32,994 nucleotides of DNA from Dehalococcoidia bacterium (GTDB taxonomy: Bacteria > Chloroflexota > Dehalococcoidia > JAUSIH01). Below the pieces are notes generated by a model. The model had not been told where the DNA came from and did not search any database. It was given only the letters and a program-made list of their open reading frames with translations. Where the stretch lies: assembly GCA_030648205.1 (NCBI GenBank), contig JAUSIH010000111.1:1-32994 (forward strand), given 5' to 3'. The translations under genes and the position numbers were made by a program. Below, in pieces: positions 8,077 to 17,193 of this stretch (positions within the stretch are counted from its first letter, which is position 1; each line of letters begins with the position of its first letter).

Positions 8077-10785
8077 ATGGAATTCAAGTTTGACGCCAAC
8101 CAAGAGTTCCAAATCAACGCTATTGCGGCGGTAACCGGCCTTTTTGAAGGCCAGCCCCGCAATGAGGCGAGCCTTACCTTTGCGTCAAGTGCAAGCTTTG
8201 CCGCGGTCGCCAACCGCTTGGATTTGGATGAGGGGGCGCTTCTAGCAAACCTGCAATCCGTACAAGAGCAGAATGGCGTGGCGCAAGACCCCGCCCTGCA
8301 ATGTATAGAAGAGACCATTGAGACGGCAGCAGGGCCAAAAGCCGTGCGCTTTCCCAACTTCTCCATTGAGATGGAGACTGGCACGGGGAAAACCTATGTC
8401 TACTTGCGCACCGTCCTAGACCTTAATGGGCGGTATGGCCTGAGAAAGTTCATTGTGGTTGTGCCATCCGTCGCCATCCGAGAGGGCGTGCTCAAGACCC
8501 TTGCGATAACGGAGAAGCACCTGAAGGAACTGTATGGCAACCCGCCCTATCGCTACTACATTTATGATTCTGAGAACCTTTCCTTGGTGCGGCAGTTCGC
8601 GCTCTCCGACGGCATAGAGATCATGGTGATGACCATTGACTCTTTCAACAAGGCCTCCAATGTTATACGTCAGACCACGGACCGCCTCCAAGGGGAAACG
8701 CCCATTCACTTGGTGCAGGCGGCCCGTCCCATCCTGATCCTGGATGAACCGCAGAACATGGAAAGCGAACTGCGGGTCAAAGCCCTGGCCGCTCTTGATC
8801 CGCTCTTTGCCCTGCGCTATAGCGCGACACCCCGCAACCCCTACAACCTTGTCTATCGCCTGACGCCCTTTGAGGCATATCGGCAAGGGCTGGTCAAGCG
8901 GATTGAGGTGGTGGGTGTGGAGGAGAAAGACAACGCCAACCTCCCGTTCCTCCGGCTGGACGACATCCGAAGCGAGAAAAAGACACTCACGGCTCGGTTG
9001 GCCGTTCACAAATTGATGAAGGATAGCAGCGTCAAGGAGCAGGTGGTGGTGGTCAGGCCGGGTGATAACCTGGAGGGGAAAGCCAACCGCTCCGAATATG
9101 CCGATTTCACTGTAGACGAAATCAGTCTGGCGGGCGGCTTTGTGCGCTTCAGCAACGGTGTTGAGCTTCGCAAGGGCGAAGCACAGGGCGCTGACAAAGA
9201 GGCAATTTTTGAGGCGCAGATACGTTTCACCATTCAGGAGCACTTCCAAAAACAGCAGCGACTCAAGGAGGCAGGCATCAAGGTGCTGTCGCTGTTTTTC
9301 ATTGACCGCGTAGACAACTACGCCCAAGTGGACGGCGTCATTCGTCGGTTGTTTTACAAGTGCTTCAACGAACTCCAAGAGAAGTATCCCTACTGGAAGG
9401 GCATTGACCCTGAGAAGGTGCAGGCGGCTTATTTCGCGCAACGGCGCACCAAGACGGGAGAAGTCATCTTTGAAGACAGCAAGACCGGCGAGGCGGAGAA
9501 AGACAGAGAAGCCTACAACCTGATCATGAAGGACAAAGAGCGTCTGCTTGCCTTTGAAGAGCCAACGTGCTTCATTTTCTCCCACTCTGCGTTGCGGGAA
9601 GGATGGGACAACCCGAATGTTTTCCAGATTTGCACCCTGAATCAGACGGCATCTGAGGTGAAGAAGCGCCAGGAAGTGGGACGGGGGATGCGGCTGGCGG
9701 TGAACCGCTCCGGCGACCGTGTGCATGACGAACGCGTGAACATCCTAACCGTTGTGGCAAACCAGAGTTACCAGAGCTACGTGGAACGATTGCAAACAGA
9801 AATCCAGGAAGAATATGGCGTTGACGGCGCACCGCCACCACCTCCCAACGCCCGCAAGCGGGGCGTGGCGCGGCTACGCAAAGCGTACACGCTGAAGCCT
9901 GAGTTTAAGGAACTGTGGGAGCGGATTAAGCACAAGACCCGCTATGCTGTGACCATAGACACCGAAAAGTTGCTTGCCGAGGTTGTCGAGGAACTGGACA
10001 GGGCCGAGATACGCAAACCGCACATCGCCATTACCAAAGCACAGGTACAGGTAGGGGCAGAGGGAACCTTTGAAGCCATGCAAATGAGCGGGGCCAAGAA
10101 CGTGTTAGACCTCGCAGGCCGCTATCCTCTGCCGAACTTGGTTGCCATCATGGAAAACTTGATGGAGCGCACCACGCCGCCAATGCGCCTGACGCGCCGT
10201 ACCCTTTTAGAGGTCTTCCGCAGAGCCAAGAATAAGCAAGCTGCGCTGGACAACCCCCATGAATTCGCCCTGGTTGCCGTAGGCATTATCAAACGCAAGC
10301 TCGCCGATCACCTGGTCAACGGCATCCAGTACGAGAAGATCAACGAATGGTATGAAATGACGCAACTCGCCGATATCCCGAGCTATGAAGAGTACCTGGT
10401 GCCAAGTCAAAGACCTGACGGGAGCGACGGTGCGTCGCTTTATGACCAGGTGGTTTGGGAGTCTGAGATCGAGAAGCAGTTTGTTGAGGATATGGAGAAG
10501 CGCGATGATGTGAAACTGTACCTCAAATTGCCGTCCTGGTTCACAGTGCCTACTCCCGTAGGTGAATACAACCCGGACTGGGCCATTGTCATGGAGGAAC
10601 GAGACGAACACGGCCAGCCGACGGGGAAGTCGTTGCTCTATCTCGTCCGAGAGACCAAGGCTGAGAACTGGAAAACAGCACTTCGCCCAGATGAACTGCG
10701 AAAGATCACTTGCGGGGAGCGGCATTTCAGGGACGCGCTGAAGGTGGATTACAAGGTTGTCACTAAAGCCGCTGATCTCCCTTGA
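8077..10785 (+). CDS. res: Type III restriction enzyme, Res subunit (helicase-nuclease)
   Basis: A 902-aa ATP-dependent restriction subunit. Walker A is ETGTGKT at residues 100-106 and motif II is DEPQ at 223-226. The motif III SATP box is visible in LRYSATPRNPY and motif VI in KKRQEVGRGMRLAVN. The C-terminal PD-(D/E)XK nuclease has Pro-Asp at about 832-833 (YNPDWAIV) and Glu859-Thr-Lys861 (VRETKAEN). All elements needed for translocation and cleavage are present and the frame is uninterrupted. The ATG at 8077 is 8 bases after the mod stop with AGGGAC upstream; an earlier in-frame ATG overlaps mod and lacks homology. It acts as a complex with Mod, so a non-functional Mod would normally leave it inactive. 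Confidence 0.95.
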   Translation: MEFKFDANQEFQINAIAAVTGLFEGQPRNEASLTFASSASFAAVANRLDLDEGALLANLQSVQEQNGVAQDPALQCIEETIETAAGPKAVRFPNFSIEMETGTGKTYVYLRTVLDLNGRYGLRKFIVVVPSVAIREGVLKTLAITEKHLKELYGNPPYRYYIYDSENLSLVRQFALSDGIEIMVMTIDSFNKASNVIRQTTDRLQGETPIHLVQAARPILILDEPQNMESELRVKALAALDPLFALRYSATPRNPYNLVYRLTPFEAYRQGLVKRIEVVGVEEKDNANLPFLRLDDIRSEKKTLTARLAVHKLMKDSSVKEQVVVVRPGDNLEGKANRSEYADFTVDEISLAGGFVRFSNGVELRKGEAQGADKEAIFEAQIRFTIQEHFQKQQRLKEAGIKVLSLFFIDRVDNYAQVDGVIRRLFYKCFNELQEKYPYWKGIDPEKVQAAYFAQRRTKTGEVIFEDSKTGEAEKDREAYNLIMKDKERLLAFEEPTCFIFSHSALREGWDNPNVFQICTLNQTASEVKKRQEVGRGMRLAVNRSGDRVHDERVNILTVVANQSYQSYVERLQTEIQEEYGVDGAPPPPPNARKRGVARLRKAYTLKPEFKELWERIKHKTRYAVTIDTEKLLAEVVEELDRAEIRKPHIAITKAQVQVGAEGTFEAMQMSGAKNVLDLAGRYPLPNLVAIMENLMERTTPPMRLTRRTLLEVFRRAKNKQAALDNPHEFALVAVGIIKRKLADHLVNGIQYEKINEWYEMTQLADIPSYEEYLVPSQRPDGSDGASLYDQVVWESEIEKQFVEDMEKRDDVKLYLKLPSWFTVPTPVGEYNPDWAIVMEERDEHGQPTGKSLLYLVRETKAENWKTALRPDELRKITCGERHFRDALKVDYKVVTKAADLP

Positions 10786-10874
10786 GCTAATCGTAAGTGA
10801 ATCTAACCCGACTGGTTTTTCCGCCTCTACTCCCCCCGCGACCCCCTGCGCCGCAGCCGCCGGACCCGGGCCGT

Positions 10875-11843
10875 TCAGCGCACCGTAGCGCCCATGCGCC
10901 GGATGACGCGCTCGGCGTCGCCGACAATCCGGTCAACCAGCTCCCGCACCGTGGGGATATCGTGGGTGAGCCCGACCCCCTGCCCGCACGACACGGTGCC
11001 CGCGTCAATCTCCCCTTCGGTCAGCGCCTTGCGCCCGTGCAGTCCGCTGATCAGCGGCAGGAGCTGCTCCAGGGTAGCGCCCTTCGCCTCCATCTCCATC
11101 ACCTGCTCCGCCCGCTTGTTCCGCATGACCCGCGAGGGATTCCGGATGGATGCCTGAATGAAGGCGGTGTCCGTCTCCTTCGCCTGGACCATCCACTCCT
11201 TGATGTTCGTGTGGACGAGCGACTCCCTGGTCGCCATGAACCGCGTCCCCATGAGCACGCCTTCCGCGCCCATGGCGAGGGCCATCGCCAGGCCGCGCCC
11301 GTCGCCGAAGCCGCCGCCCACGATGACGGGGATGCTGACCGCGTCCACCGTCCGCGGGCCGAGGACGACCGTGCCGATCTGCTCCATGCTGGGGTGGCCG
11401 CCGCACTCGAACCCGACGATGGACACGGCGTCCACGCCCATGCGCTGGGCCGTGACGGCGTCGCGCACGCGGGCCACCTTGTGCACGTGCTTCGCCTTCC
11501 CCTGCTTGATGCGGGCGACCTGCGCCTCGGTGATGCGCCCGGACGTCTCGATGGCGTCCACGCCTTCCTCGAGGACCACGTCGAAGAACGCGTCAATGGG
11601 CACCGGCCTCGCGGTGGGCAGGAGCGTGATATTGACACCGATGGGCTTGTCGGTGAGCGACCTCGTCTTGCGGATTTCGTCGCGGAGAGCCTCCGGCGTA
11701 TCGTGCGTCAGGGCGGTCAGGAACCCGATGGCCCCGGCGTTGGCGACGGCGGCGACAAGCTCCGCGCGGGATACCCACTGCATTCCGCCGCAGATGATGG
11801 GGTGCTGGATGCCGAACAGTTGTGTCACCCTTGTCGTGAACAC
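10875..11843 (-). CDS. Nitronate monooxygenase / NAD(P)H-dependent flavin oxidoreductase family protein
   Basis: A 322-aa FMN TIM-barrel protein of the 2-nitropropane dioxygenase/FabK family. Landmarks are IQHPIICGGMQWVS at the N-terminus, ANAGAIGFLTA, the GFECGGHPS segment, IPVIVGGGFGDGRGLAMALAMGAEGVLMGTRFMAT (phosphate-binding region) and CGQGVGLTHDIPTVREL near the C-terminus. Members oxidise nitronates or act as flavin-dependent enoyl reductases, and sequence alone does not decide which. The GTG start at 11843 has AGGAGG 7 bases upstream. It is the last gene of the operon with the LiaF-like gene and fmt (50 bases after fmt). Confidence 0.9.
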   Translation of the reverse strand: MFTTRVTQLFGIQHPIICGGMQWVSRAELVAAVANAGAIGFLTALTHDTPEALRDEIRKTRSLTDKPIGVNITLLPTARPVPIDAFFDVVLEEGVDAIETSGRITEAQVARIKQGKAKHVHKVARVRDAVTAQRMGVDAVSIVGFECGGHPSMEQIGTVVLGPRTVDAVSIPVIVGGGFGDGRGLAMALAMGAEGVLMGTRFMATRESLVHTNIKEWMVQAKETDTAFIQASIRNPSRVMRNKRAEQVMEMEAKGATLEQLLPLISGLHGRKALTEGEIDAGTVSCGQGVGLTHDIPTVRELVDRIVGDAERVIRRMGATVR

Positions 11844-11893
11844 GGATGCGCCTCCTGCACTGATTTTTGGGAGTACTCCGCACGGCGGAGCGG

Positions 11894-12862
11894 TCAGCCC
11901 GCGCCGACGCTGTCCTTGCGCTCCGGAAGGGGCAGGACCGCGCCGACGAAGCCGCGCGCGCCCTGCAGGAACTCCTGCGCCATCATCGCCTTGCGCCCCT
12001 CAAGCTGCACGCGCCGCAGGCCGAGCACGCCCCGGCCGGTCGCAACGCCCACGGGCATCGCCGCGCCCTCAAGCGCGACCACCGTCCCCGGCGCGGCGCT
12101 GTCCGGCCCAGGGAGGGCCACGACCTGCAACACCTTGAGCGCCTTGCCCTGCCAGCGGGTGAACGTGCCCGGCCACGGGTCATAGGCCCGCACGCGCCGG
12201 GCCAGCTCCTCCGCGGGCAGCCGCCAGTCAAGCTCGCCTTCCTCTTTCTCGACGAGCCGGGTCACGGTCGCGAGGGCGTTGTCCTGGGGCTGCGGCGTCA
12301 GCCAGCCCTGCTTCAACTGCGCGAGCACGCCGGGCAGCATGTCGGCGCCCAGCCGCGCCAGGCGCTCGCCCAACTGGCCCGCCGTCTCCTCCGGCCCCAG
12401 GGACGTGCGGACCTGGGCCAGCATGGGGCCGGTGTCCATGCCCTCGTCCAGGAGCATGATGGTCACGCCCGTCTCCGTCTCTCCGGCCAGAATGGCCCCC
12501 GCGATGGGCGACGGCCCACGCTGGCGCGGCAGAAGGGATGGGTGGACGTTCACGCAGCCCAGCGGCGGGATGCGGAGCACATCCGGCGGCAGCAGCTTGC
12601 CGTACGCCACCACGACGATGGCCTCAGGCCGCAGGGCTGCAAGCTCCTCCGGCGCGGGTGGCTTGCGCAGCGTGGGCGGCTGGAAGACGGGCAGGCCCCT
12701 TGCAACAGCCAGCGCCTTGACGGGCGAAGGGGTGAGCTGGCGTCCGCGGCCCGCCGGCTTGTCCGGCTGGGTGTACACGCCGGCGATGTCGAAGCCCGCC
12801 TCCAGCAGCTTCCCCAGGGAGGGGACGGCGAACTCAGGCGTCCCCATGAATACAACGCGCAT
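11894..12862 (-). CDS. fmt: Methionyl-tRNA formyltransferase
   Basis: Formylates initiator Met-tRNA using 10-formyl-tetrahydrofolate. The 322-aa sequence starts MRVVFMGTPEFAVPSL. It carries the formyl-transfer core NVHPSLLPRQRG (Asn105, His107; the SLLPRxRG signature at 109-116) and ETGVTIMLLDEGMDTG with the catalytic Asp at about 143. The C-terminal tRNA-binding OB domain includes RVRAYDPWPGTFTRW and the closing EGRKAMMAQEFLQGAR. I chose the ATG at 12862 by homology; a TTG at 12892 in the same frame would add ten residues. It follows the LiaF-like gene by 34 bases. The usual partner def is not in this window. Confidence 0.96.
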   Translation of the reverse strand: MRVVFMGTPEFAVPSLGKLLEAGFDIAGVYTQPDKPAGRGRQLTPSPVKALAVARGLPVFQPPTLRKPPAPEELAALRPEAIVVVAYGKLLPPDVLRIPPLGCVNVHPSLLPRQRGPSPIAGAILAGETETGVTIMLLDEGMDTGPMLAQVRTSLGPEETAGQLGERLARLGADMLPGVLAQLKQGWLTPQPQDNALATVTRLVEKEEGELDWRLPAEELARRVRAYDPWPGTFTRWQGKALKVLQVVALPGPDSAAPGTVVALEGAAMPVGVATGRGVLGLRRVQLEGRKAMMAQEFLQGARGFVGAVLPLPERKDSVGAG

Positions 12863-12896
12863 GGGTGCGGTCCGCCCTCTGTCGGAGGTCAAGTCC

Positions 12897-13868
12897 CTAG
12901 CGGATGGTGACGGACGAGGTCCCGGCGTCCAGGTCCAGGTCCAGCCGGTTCTGCGCCGAGTCGAATTTGCTGGAGATGTAGAAGCCGTCCCGCTTCTGGA
13001 ATCGGTCCCCGTCGATGCTGAGGGATGCGAGGCCCAGGTTGGCCTTGATCCGCGCCTCCACGTTCTTCGGGATGTCCAGGTTGATGCTGGACGTGGCGCC
13101 CGCCTTGATGGTGATGGCGGTGCGTCCCGCCTCCTGGGGGAGGCGCACGTCGAGCTTGCTGGCTTCCACTTCCACGCGCAGGCTGCGCAGCTTCATGTCG
13201 GTCAGCGAGAGGCGTCCGCTTATGGCCCCGCCCTGAATGATCAGGTCCAGCGGGATGCGCGAGGTCAGGCCGAGCGTCCATGAGTCGTCCTTGCCGCTCG
13301 CCAGGAAAGACCGTTTGCTATCCGGCGACGCAATCTGCAGGTACCCCTTGCTGTCGGTCTCGCGGAACTCATTCGTCGGCTCCTTGCCGCCCTGACGGTA
13401 GGAGAGCTGTCCCTCCGCCAGAAGCGTGGAGTAGGAGGGCAGGCTTTCCAGCGCAAGGTCGCCGGCGGAGAAGTTCAGGCGCACCTCGCTCTCCCTCAGG
13501 GACCCCAGGCTTTTCTCAAGGCGCACCGTGCGGGAGTCCGCGGCCGTGACCGGAAGCCGCCCCTGCGACAGCGTGCTGACGGCCACCACGGCCAGGACCA
13601 CCGACAGCCCTATCGCAATCCCTATCCACCAGCGGGACCCCTTGGCCAGAAGAAGGATGACGCCAATGAGCACCAGAAGAAGGGGCCAGAGACGCGTGGC
13701 GCGGGAGAGAATCTCTGTGATGTCGCCGCCGAAGAGGCCCATGTTCAGGACGAAGAATATCCCGCCGAAGACCATGAGGGCGACGGAGAGGACGAGTTGA
13801 AGAAGGCTGGGGCCGCCCTCGCGTCCGCCGTGAGAGCCTCCCGCGGAGTGTCGCCGTGCGCCCGCCAT
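12897..13868 (-). CDS. LiaF/LiaI-like membrane protein with C-terminal beta-rich domain
   Basis: A 323-aa protein. A short basic N-terminus is followed by three hydrophobic segments at about residues 21-47 (a LiaI-LiaF-type transmembrane region rich in Phe-Gly and Leu-Trp-Pro), 60-76 and 82-100. After them comes a soluble, strand-rich region of about 220 residues with repeated alternating hydrophobic patterns, such as LRSLRVEVEASKLDVRLP and ARIKANLGLASLSIDG, resembling the stacked-strand domain of cell-envelope stress (LiaF, DUF5668-type) proteins. It is probably a cytoplasmic-membrane sensor or scaffold. It heads the operon with fmt and the flavoprotein, and its gene has a TATAAT-containing promoter about 105 bases upstream. 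No two-component partner is adjacent. Confidence 0.72.
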   Translation of the reverse strand: MAGARRHSAGGSHGGREGGPSLLQLVLSVALMVFGGIFFVLNMGLFGGDITEILSRATRLWPLLLVLIGVILLLAKGSRWWIGIAIGLSVVLAVVAVSTLSQGRLPVTAADSRTVRLEKSLGSLRESEVRLNFSAGDLALESLPSYSTLLAEGQLSYRQGGKEPTNEFRETDSKGYLQIASPDSKRSFLASGKDDSWTLGLTSRIPLDLIIQGGAISGRLSLTDMKLRSLRVEVEASKLDVRLPQEAGRTAITIKAGATSSINLDIPKNVEARIKANLGLASLSIDGDRFQKRDGFYISSKFDSAQNRLDLDLDAGTSSVTIR

Positions 13869-13969
13869 AGCCTACCTTCTTCTCCGTGGCGCGGGTTCCG
13901 CCTTTGCCGCCCGAACGCTCGCCGGGCGCGGTGGCGGGGTCCGCGCTCCCCGGGCCACCATTCGAGCCG

Positions 13970-13998
13970 ATTATAGGCCAACTACACGCACAAAGCAA
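13970..13998 (-). promoter_or_regulatory. Putative promoter of the LiaF-like/fmt operon
   Basis: On the minus strand a TTGCTT (13998-13993), 17-base spacer and consensus TATAAT (13975-13970) lie about 100 bases before the LiaF-like start. Confidence 0.5.
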
Positions 13999-14063
13999 GC
14001 AGCTACACATATAGATAGGAGTAAAGTCCTAAAAAACTGGCCTCTTTTTGGAACATCCGACCC

Positions 14064-14081
14064 TTGACCAACCGTGGTCAA
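14064..14081. promoter_or_regulatory. Perfect palindrome upstream of dnaA (possible operator)
   Basis: TTGACCA, spacer ACCG, TGGTCAA: a perfect 7-bp inverted repeat in the 407-base gap between the divergent LiaF-like gene and dnaA. Its left arm could also serve as a -35 (TTGACC) with TATTGT about 18 bases downstream, toward dnaA. The rest of the gap (13869-14275) contains the minus-strand promoter and a small hairpin before dnaA, and no gene. Confidence 0.5.
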
Positions 14082-14235
14082 AGCCGTTATTGTTGGAACA
14101 GTTTGCCCGCCGCCACCATGCCGCGCCTCAGGCGGCAGGGGCGGACGGGACGGGGTGAAGCTCCGTCACCGAAGGCGGACCAGCTAAGGACTTATGCGTA
14201 TCCCTACCCCTCGACCCGAGTATTCGTCTGTCTTT

Positions 14236-14268
14236 TCCGGTTTTTTTACCGGAGGTATTGTCCGGAGG
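14236..14268 (+). promoter_or_regulatory. Leader hairpin and duplicated Shine-Dalgarno before dnaA
   Basis: TCCGG (14236-14240), an eight-base U-rich loop and CCGGA (14249-14253) can pair and would cover a first GGAGG. A second GGAGG (14264-14268) lies 7 bases before the chosen dnaA ATG. The duplicated CCGGAGG motif could modulate translation, but this is not tested. Confidence 0.35.
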
Positions 14269-14275
14269 ATGCACC

Positions 14276-15655
14276 ATGACCAGCAAGCCTGCCCGCGAGA
14301 TCTGGGAAGCGGCGCTAGGGGAGTTGCAACTGCAAGTAACGCGTCCCAACTACGAGACCTGGCTCAGGGACACAGTCGGCGTATCCGCGGCGGATGGCCA
14401 GTTCGTCGTGGGGGTGCCCACTCCCTTCGCGGCTGAGTGGCTCTCCAAGCGCATGTCCGTAGTAATAGAGAGGACTCTCTCCCGCGTCCTGAAGTCATCT
14501 GTTCGCGTGTCCTTCCAGGTCCATCGGAACGCGGACGCCGATGGACACAGCGTCCCGGCCCCGTCCAGCGAGACGGCGGCTGACGCGCGCCCGCCTGTGC
14601 CCACGTCCGCCGCGTCGCGGCTGGGCCGCCTGAACCCCCGGCTCACGTTCGCCTCTTTTGTGGTGGGCGACTCGAACCGCGTGGCCCACGCGGCGTCGCT
14701 GAGTGTAGCCGAGCGCCCCGGCGAGGCCTACAATCCGCTGTTCATGTACTCCGGTGTCGGCCTGGGCAAGACGCACCTGCAGCACGCCATCGGGCACCAT
14801 GCGCTGTCCCTTGGCCGCAAGGTGCTCTACGTGAGCAGCGAACGCTTTGTCAACGACTTCGTGACCGCCGTCAAGGAGCACGCGGACGAGGACTTCCGCC
14901 AGAAGTACCGCACGGTGGACGTGCTGCTGGTGGACGACATTCAGTTCTTCGTCGGCAAGGAGAAGACCCAGGAGGTCTTTTTCCACATCTTTAACGACCT
15001 GCACAACGCCGGTTGCCAGATCGTCGTCACCAGCGACCGCCATCCTCGGGACCTGAGCCTGCTGGAGGACCGTCTGACGTCGCGCCTGGTCTGGGGCCTC
15101 GCGGCCGAGATCTATCCGCCCGACTACGAGACGCGCCTGGCTATCCTTAAGGCCAAGGCGGAGCACATGAAGGAGGTCATCCCTCCGGACATCCTGGACC
15201 TGCTGGCGCGCCGGATGCAGCGGAACATCCGTGACCTGGAGGGCGCCCTCAATCGGGTGGTCGCCTACGTGCGCCTGTCCCGCCTGCCGCTTAACCTGGA
15301 GACGGCCAGCCAGGCCCTGGCGGACCTGACAATGGACAGGTCCCGGCCTGCGACACCAGAGGCGGTCATTCAGGCCGTCGCGGCCTACTTCGGCATGGAG
15401 GCCGAAGCCCTCCGCGGCAAGCGCCGCGACAAGCGCACCGCCGCCGCGCGGCATGTGGCCATGTACCTCCTGAAGGAGGATGTGGCCCGGTCCTTCGTGG
15501 AGGTGGGCCGGCTGCTGGGCGACCGTGACCACACCACGATCATGTACGGCTGGGAGAAAATCGCCAGCCAGATCAACACGAATCCCCGCATGCGGAGCGA
15601 CGTGCTGGAGATACGCACATCTCTGGCTGAGCCCCGCCTCAAAGCCTCGGGCTAG
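14276..15655 (+). CDS. dnaA: Chromosomal replication initiator protein DnaA
   Basis: A 459-aa replication initiator. Domain I (residues 1 to about 85) includes the REIWEAAL and YETWLRDT helices. A Pro/Ala/Ser-rich domain II linker follows, then the AAA+ domain with Walker A GVGLGKTH (about 160-167) and Walker B LLVDDIQFF (about 217). Domain IV carries the DNA-binding signature GDRDHTTI (about 415-422). The ATG at 14276 with GGAGG 7 bases upstream is preferred over a TTG 18 bases earlier. DnaA binds DnaA boxes and opens oriC; a candidate oriC with two boxes follows immediately. gyrB is about 4 kb away, but dnaN and recF do not follow dnaA here. Confidence 0.98.
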   Translation: MTSKPAREIWEAALGELQLQVTRPNYETWLRDTVGVSAADGQFVVGVPTPFAAEWLSKRMSVVIERTLSRVLKSSVRVSFQVHRNADADGHSVPAPSSETAADARPPVPTSAASRLGRLNPRLTFASFVVGDSNRVAHAASLSVAERPGEAYNPLFMYSGVGLGKTHLQHAIGHHALSLGRKVLYVSSERFVNDFVTAVKEHADEDFRQKYRTVDVLLVDDIQFFVGKEKTQEVFFHIFNDLHNAGCQIVVTSDRHPRDLSLLEDRLTSRLVWGLAAEIYPPDYETRLAILKAKAEHMKEVIPPDILDLLARRMQRNIRDLEGALNRVVAYVRLSRLPLNLETASQALADLTMDRSRPATPEAVIQAVAAYFGMEAEALRGKRRDKRTAAARHVAMYLLKEDVARSFVEVGRLLGDRDHTTIMYGWEKIASQINTNPRMRSDVLEIRTSLAEPRLKASG

Positions 15656-15693
15656 TCCTCTGGCGCTCCCTCACCCGCCCCGTCCACTTGACC

Positions 15694-15702
15694 TGTGGAT
15701 AA
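15694..15702 (-). promoter_or_regulatory. DnaA box 1 (TGTGGATAA)
   Basis: Exact reverse complement of the consensus TTATCCACA, within the 15-base direct repeat CTGTGGATAACTGGC (15693-15707). Confidence 0.75.
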
Positions 15703-15734
15703 CTGGCTGTTTCCTGGGGATAGCTCGTCGTCGC

Positions 15735-15743
15735 TGTGGATAA
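15735..15743 (-). promoter_or_regulatory. DnaA box 2 (TGTGGATAA)
   Basis: Second exact box inside the second copy of the same 15-base direct repeat (15734-15748), 41 bases after the first, which is about four helical turns. Confidence 0.75.
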
Positions 15744-15923
15744 CTGGCGTGGAGTTATGAAAAATCTCATGGACTCCCATGTTTCCCCACCGCTTATCGC
15801 TGCCCTTCACCTCACCCTCCACCCACTGTCCCTGCCTTGCGGCCCTACGTCCTCCCCATATTTCCTGCTTACTATATACTACGTCTAGAGCACCAAAATC
15901 TGTCTGAGGCTTCAAAGGTACTT

Positions 15924-17192
15924 ATGCTTGATAGCGTTGAAATTTATGTACACGCGGGGGATGGGGGTGACGGAGCTATCAGCCTGAGGCATGAGAAGGC
16001 TGTGCCGAGGGGAGGACCGGACGGGGGCGATGGAGGAAGAGGTGGGCATGTCTTTCTGCTGGCCGACCCCGGGTTCAACACTCTGGGTGTGTTCCAGCAT
16101 AAGCGTCAGTGTGAAGCGAGCGAGGGTGGACCTGGACTAGGCCGGGACATGCACGGGAAGAATGGCAAAGACCTCACGATTAGTGTGCCTGTAGGAACAG
16201 TGGTTTACAGAGTGCGGCCTGGAGGGGAGCCGGAGATGGTCGTGGACCTGGCCCAGCCTGGCCATGCTGTTCTGCTGGCGCGAGGGGGAGATGGGGGACG
16301 CGGCAACGCCCACTTCTCTACAACTAGAGACCACGTGCCGAGGATAGCGGAGGCGGGAGAACGAGGCGAAAGCGGCACGTACGTTCTCGAGCTTAAGCTA
16401 TTGGCTGATGTGGGCATCATAGGCTTTCCCAATGTCGGGAAGTCGTCTCTGCTGGCGGCGGCGTCCGCGGCGCGGCCCAAGATAGCGAACTATCCGTTCA
16501 CGACGCTGGAGCCGAACCTGGGCGTCGCAAACGTTGGTTGGCGGACGCTGGTCATGGCGGACATCCCCGGCCTGATTGAGGGGGCGCACGAGGGCAAGGG
16601 CCTGGGACATGACTTTCTGCGGCACATCGAGAGGACGCGCCTTCTGGTCCATATCGTGGATGGAGAGTCGCCACATCCGGCCCGCGACGTCGCGGCCGTG
16701 AACCGTGAGATGGCGCTGTTCAACAAGGATCTGGGCGAGAGGCGCCAGTTGGTCGTGGTCAACAAGATTGACCTGCCGCACGTCCGCGAGCGGATCCCGC
16801 GCCTGCGGGTCTGGCTGCGGCGCTATCAGCCCCTGTTGTTCGTGTCCGCCGCCACCCATGAGGGCGTGGCGGAGTTGATAACAGCCGCCGCGCGTTACCT
16901 GGACAGTCTTCCAAAGGCTCCTCCCGCGGCGCCTCTCGTCCGCCGCCAGGCGCTCATTCCGCCACGCACGCGCGAAGTCCCGCAGGTGGTGCAACAGGAC
17001 GGCGCCTTCATCGTGTGGCACTCCAGGGCGGAGCGGCTCGCCGCGCGCTCGGACACGCATCACCCGCAGGTGCTGGGGCAGCTCTGGGAGCAGTTCCGGC
17101 GCATGGGCGTGGTCAAGGCCCTGGAGAGAGCAGGCGCGACGCCGGGCGCGGCCGTCCGGCTGGGCGAGGTCACGCTGCGATGGTGGCTGTAA
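15924..17192 (+). CDS. obgE: GTPase Obg/CgtA
   Basis: A 422-aa Obg-family GTPase involved in ribosome assembly and stress control. The glycine-rich Obg fold spans about residues 1-158 (GDGGDGAISLRHEK, GGPDGGDGGRGG). The G domain has G1 GFPNVGKSS (about 167-175), G3 DIPGLIEGA (about 213) and G4 NKID (about 279). The tail is a full OCT domain (FIVWHSRAERLAARSD to AVRLGEVTLRWW). The ATG at 15924 has AAGG 6 bases upstream, and Obg homology starts exactly there (MLDSVEIYVHAGDGG). It is followed by nadD after one base, so the two are co-translated. Confidence 0.97.
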   Translation: MLDSVEIYVHAGDGGDGAISLRHEKAVPRGGPDGGDGGRGGHVFLLADPGFNTLGVFQHKRQCEASEGGPGLGRDMHGKNGKDLTISVPVGTVVYRVRPGGEPEMVVDLAQPGHAVLLARGGDGGRGNAHFSTTRDHVPRIAEAGERGESGTYVLELKLLADVGIIGFPNVGKSSLLAAASAARPKIANYPFTTLEPNLGVANVGWRTLVMADIPGLIEGAHEGKGLGHDFLRHIERTRLLVHIVDGESPHPARDVAAVNREMALFNKDLGERRQLVVVNKIDLPHVRERIPRLRVWLRRYQPLLFVSAATHEGVAELITAAARYLDSLPKAPPAAPLVRRQALIPPRTREVPQVVQQDGAFIVWHSRAERLAARSDTHHPQVLGQLWEQFRRMGVVKALERAGATPGAAVRLGEVTLRWWL

Positions 17193-17193
17193 C

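Larger units (their letters stand above)
15656..15923. other. Candidate chromosomal replication origin (oriC)
   Basis: A 268-base gene-free region directly after dnaA. It contains two exact DnaA boxes in the same orientation, a weaker box-like TGGGGATAG at 15714-15722, and an AT-rich stretch around 15857-15880 (including ACTATATACT) that could serve as the unwinding element. Position next to dnaA and near gyrB supports origin function. Only two consensus boxes is few for an oriC. Confidence 0.55.

Noticed and set aside
8416-9726. Minus-strand open frame opposite res
   Set aside because: Antisense to an intact, motif-rich Res gene; no independent support.
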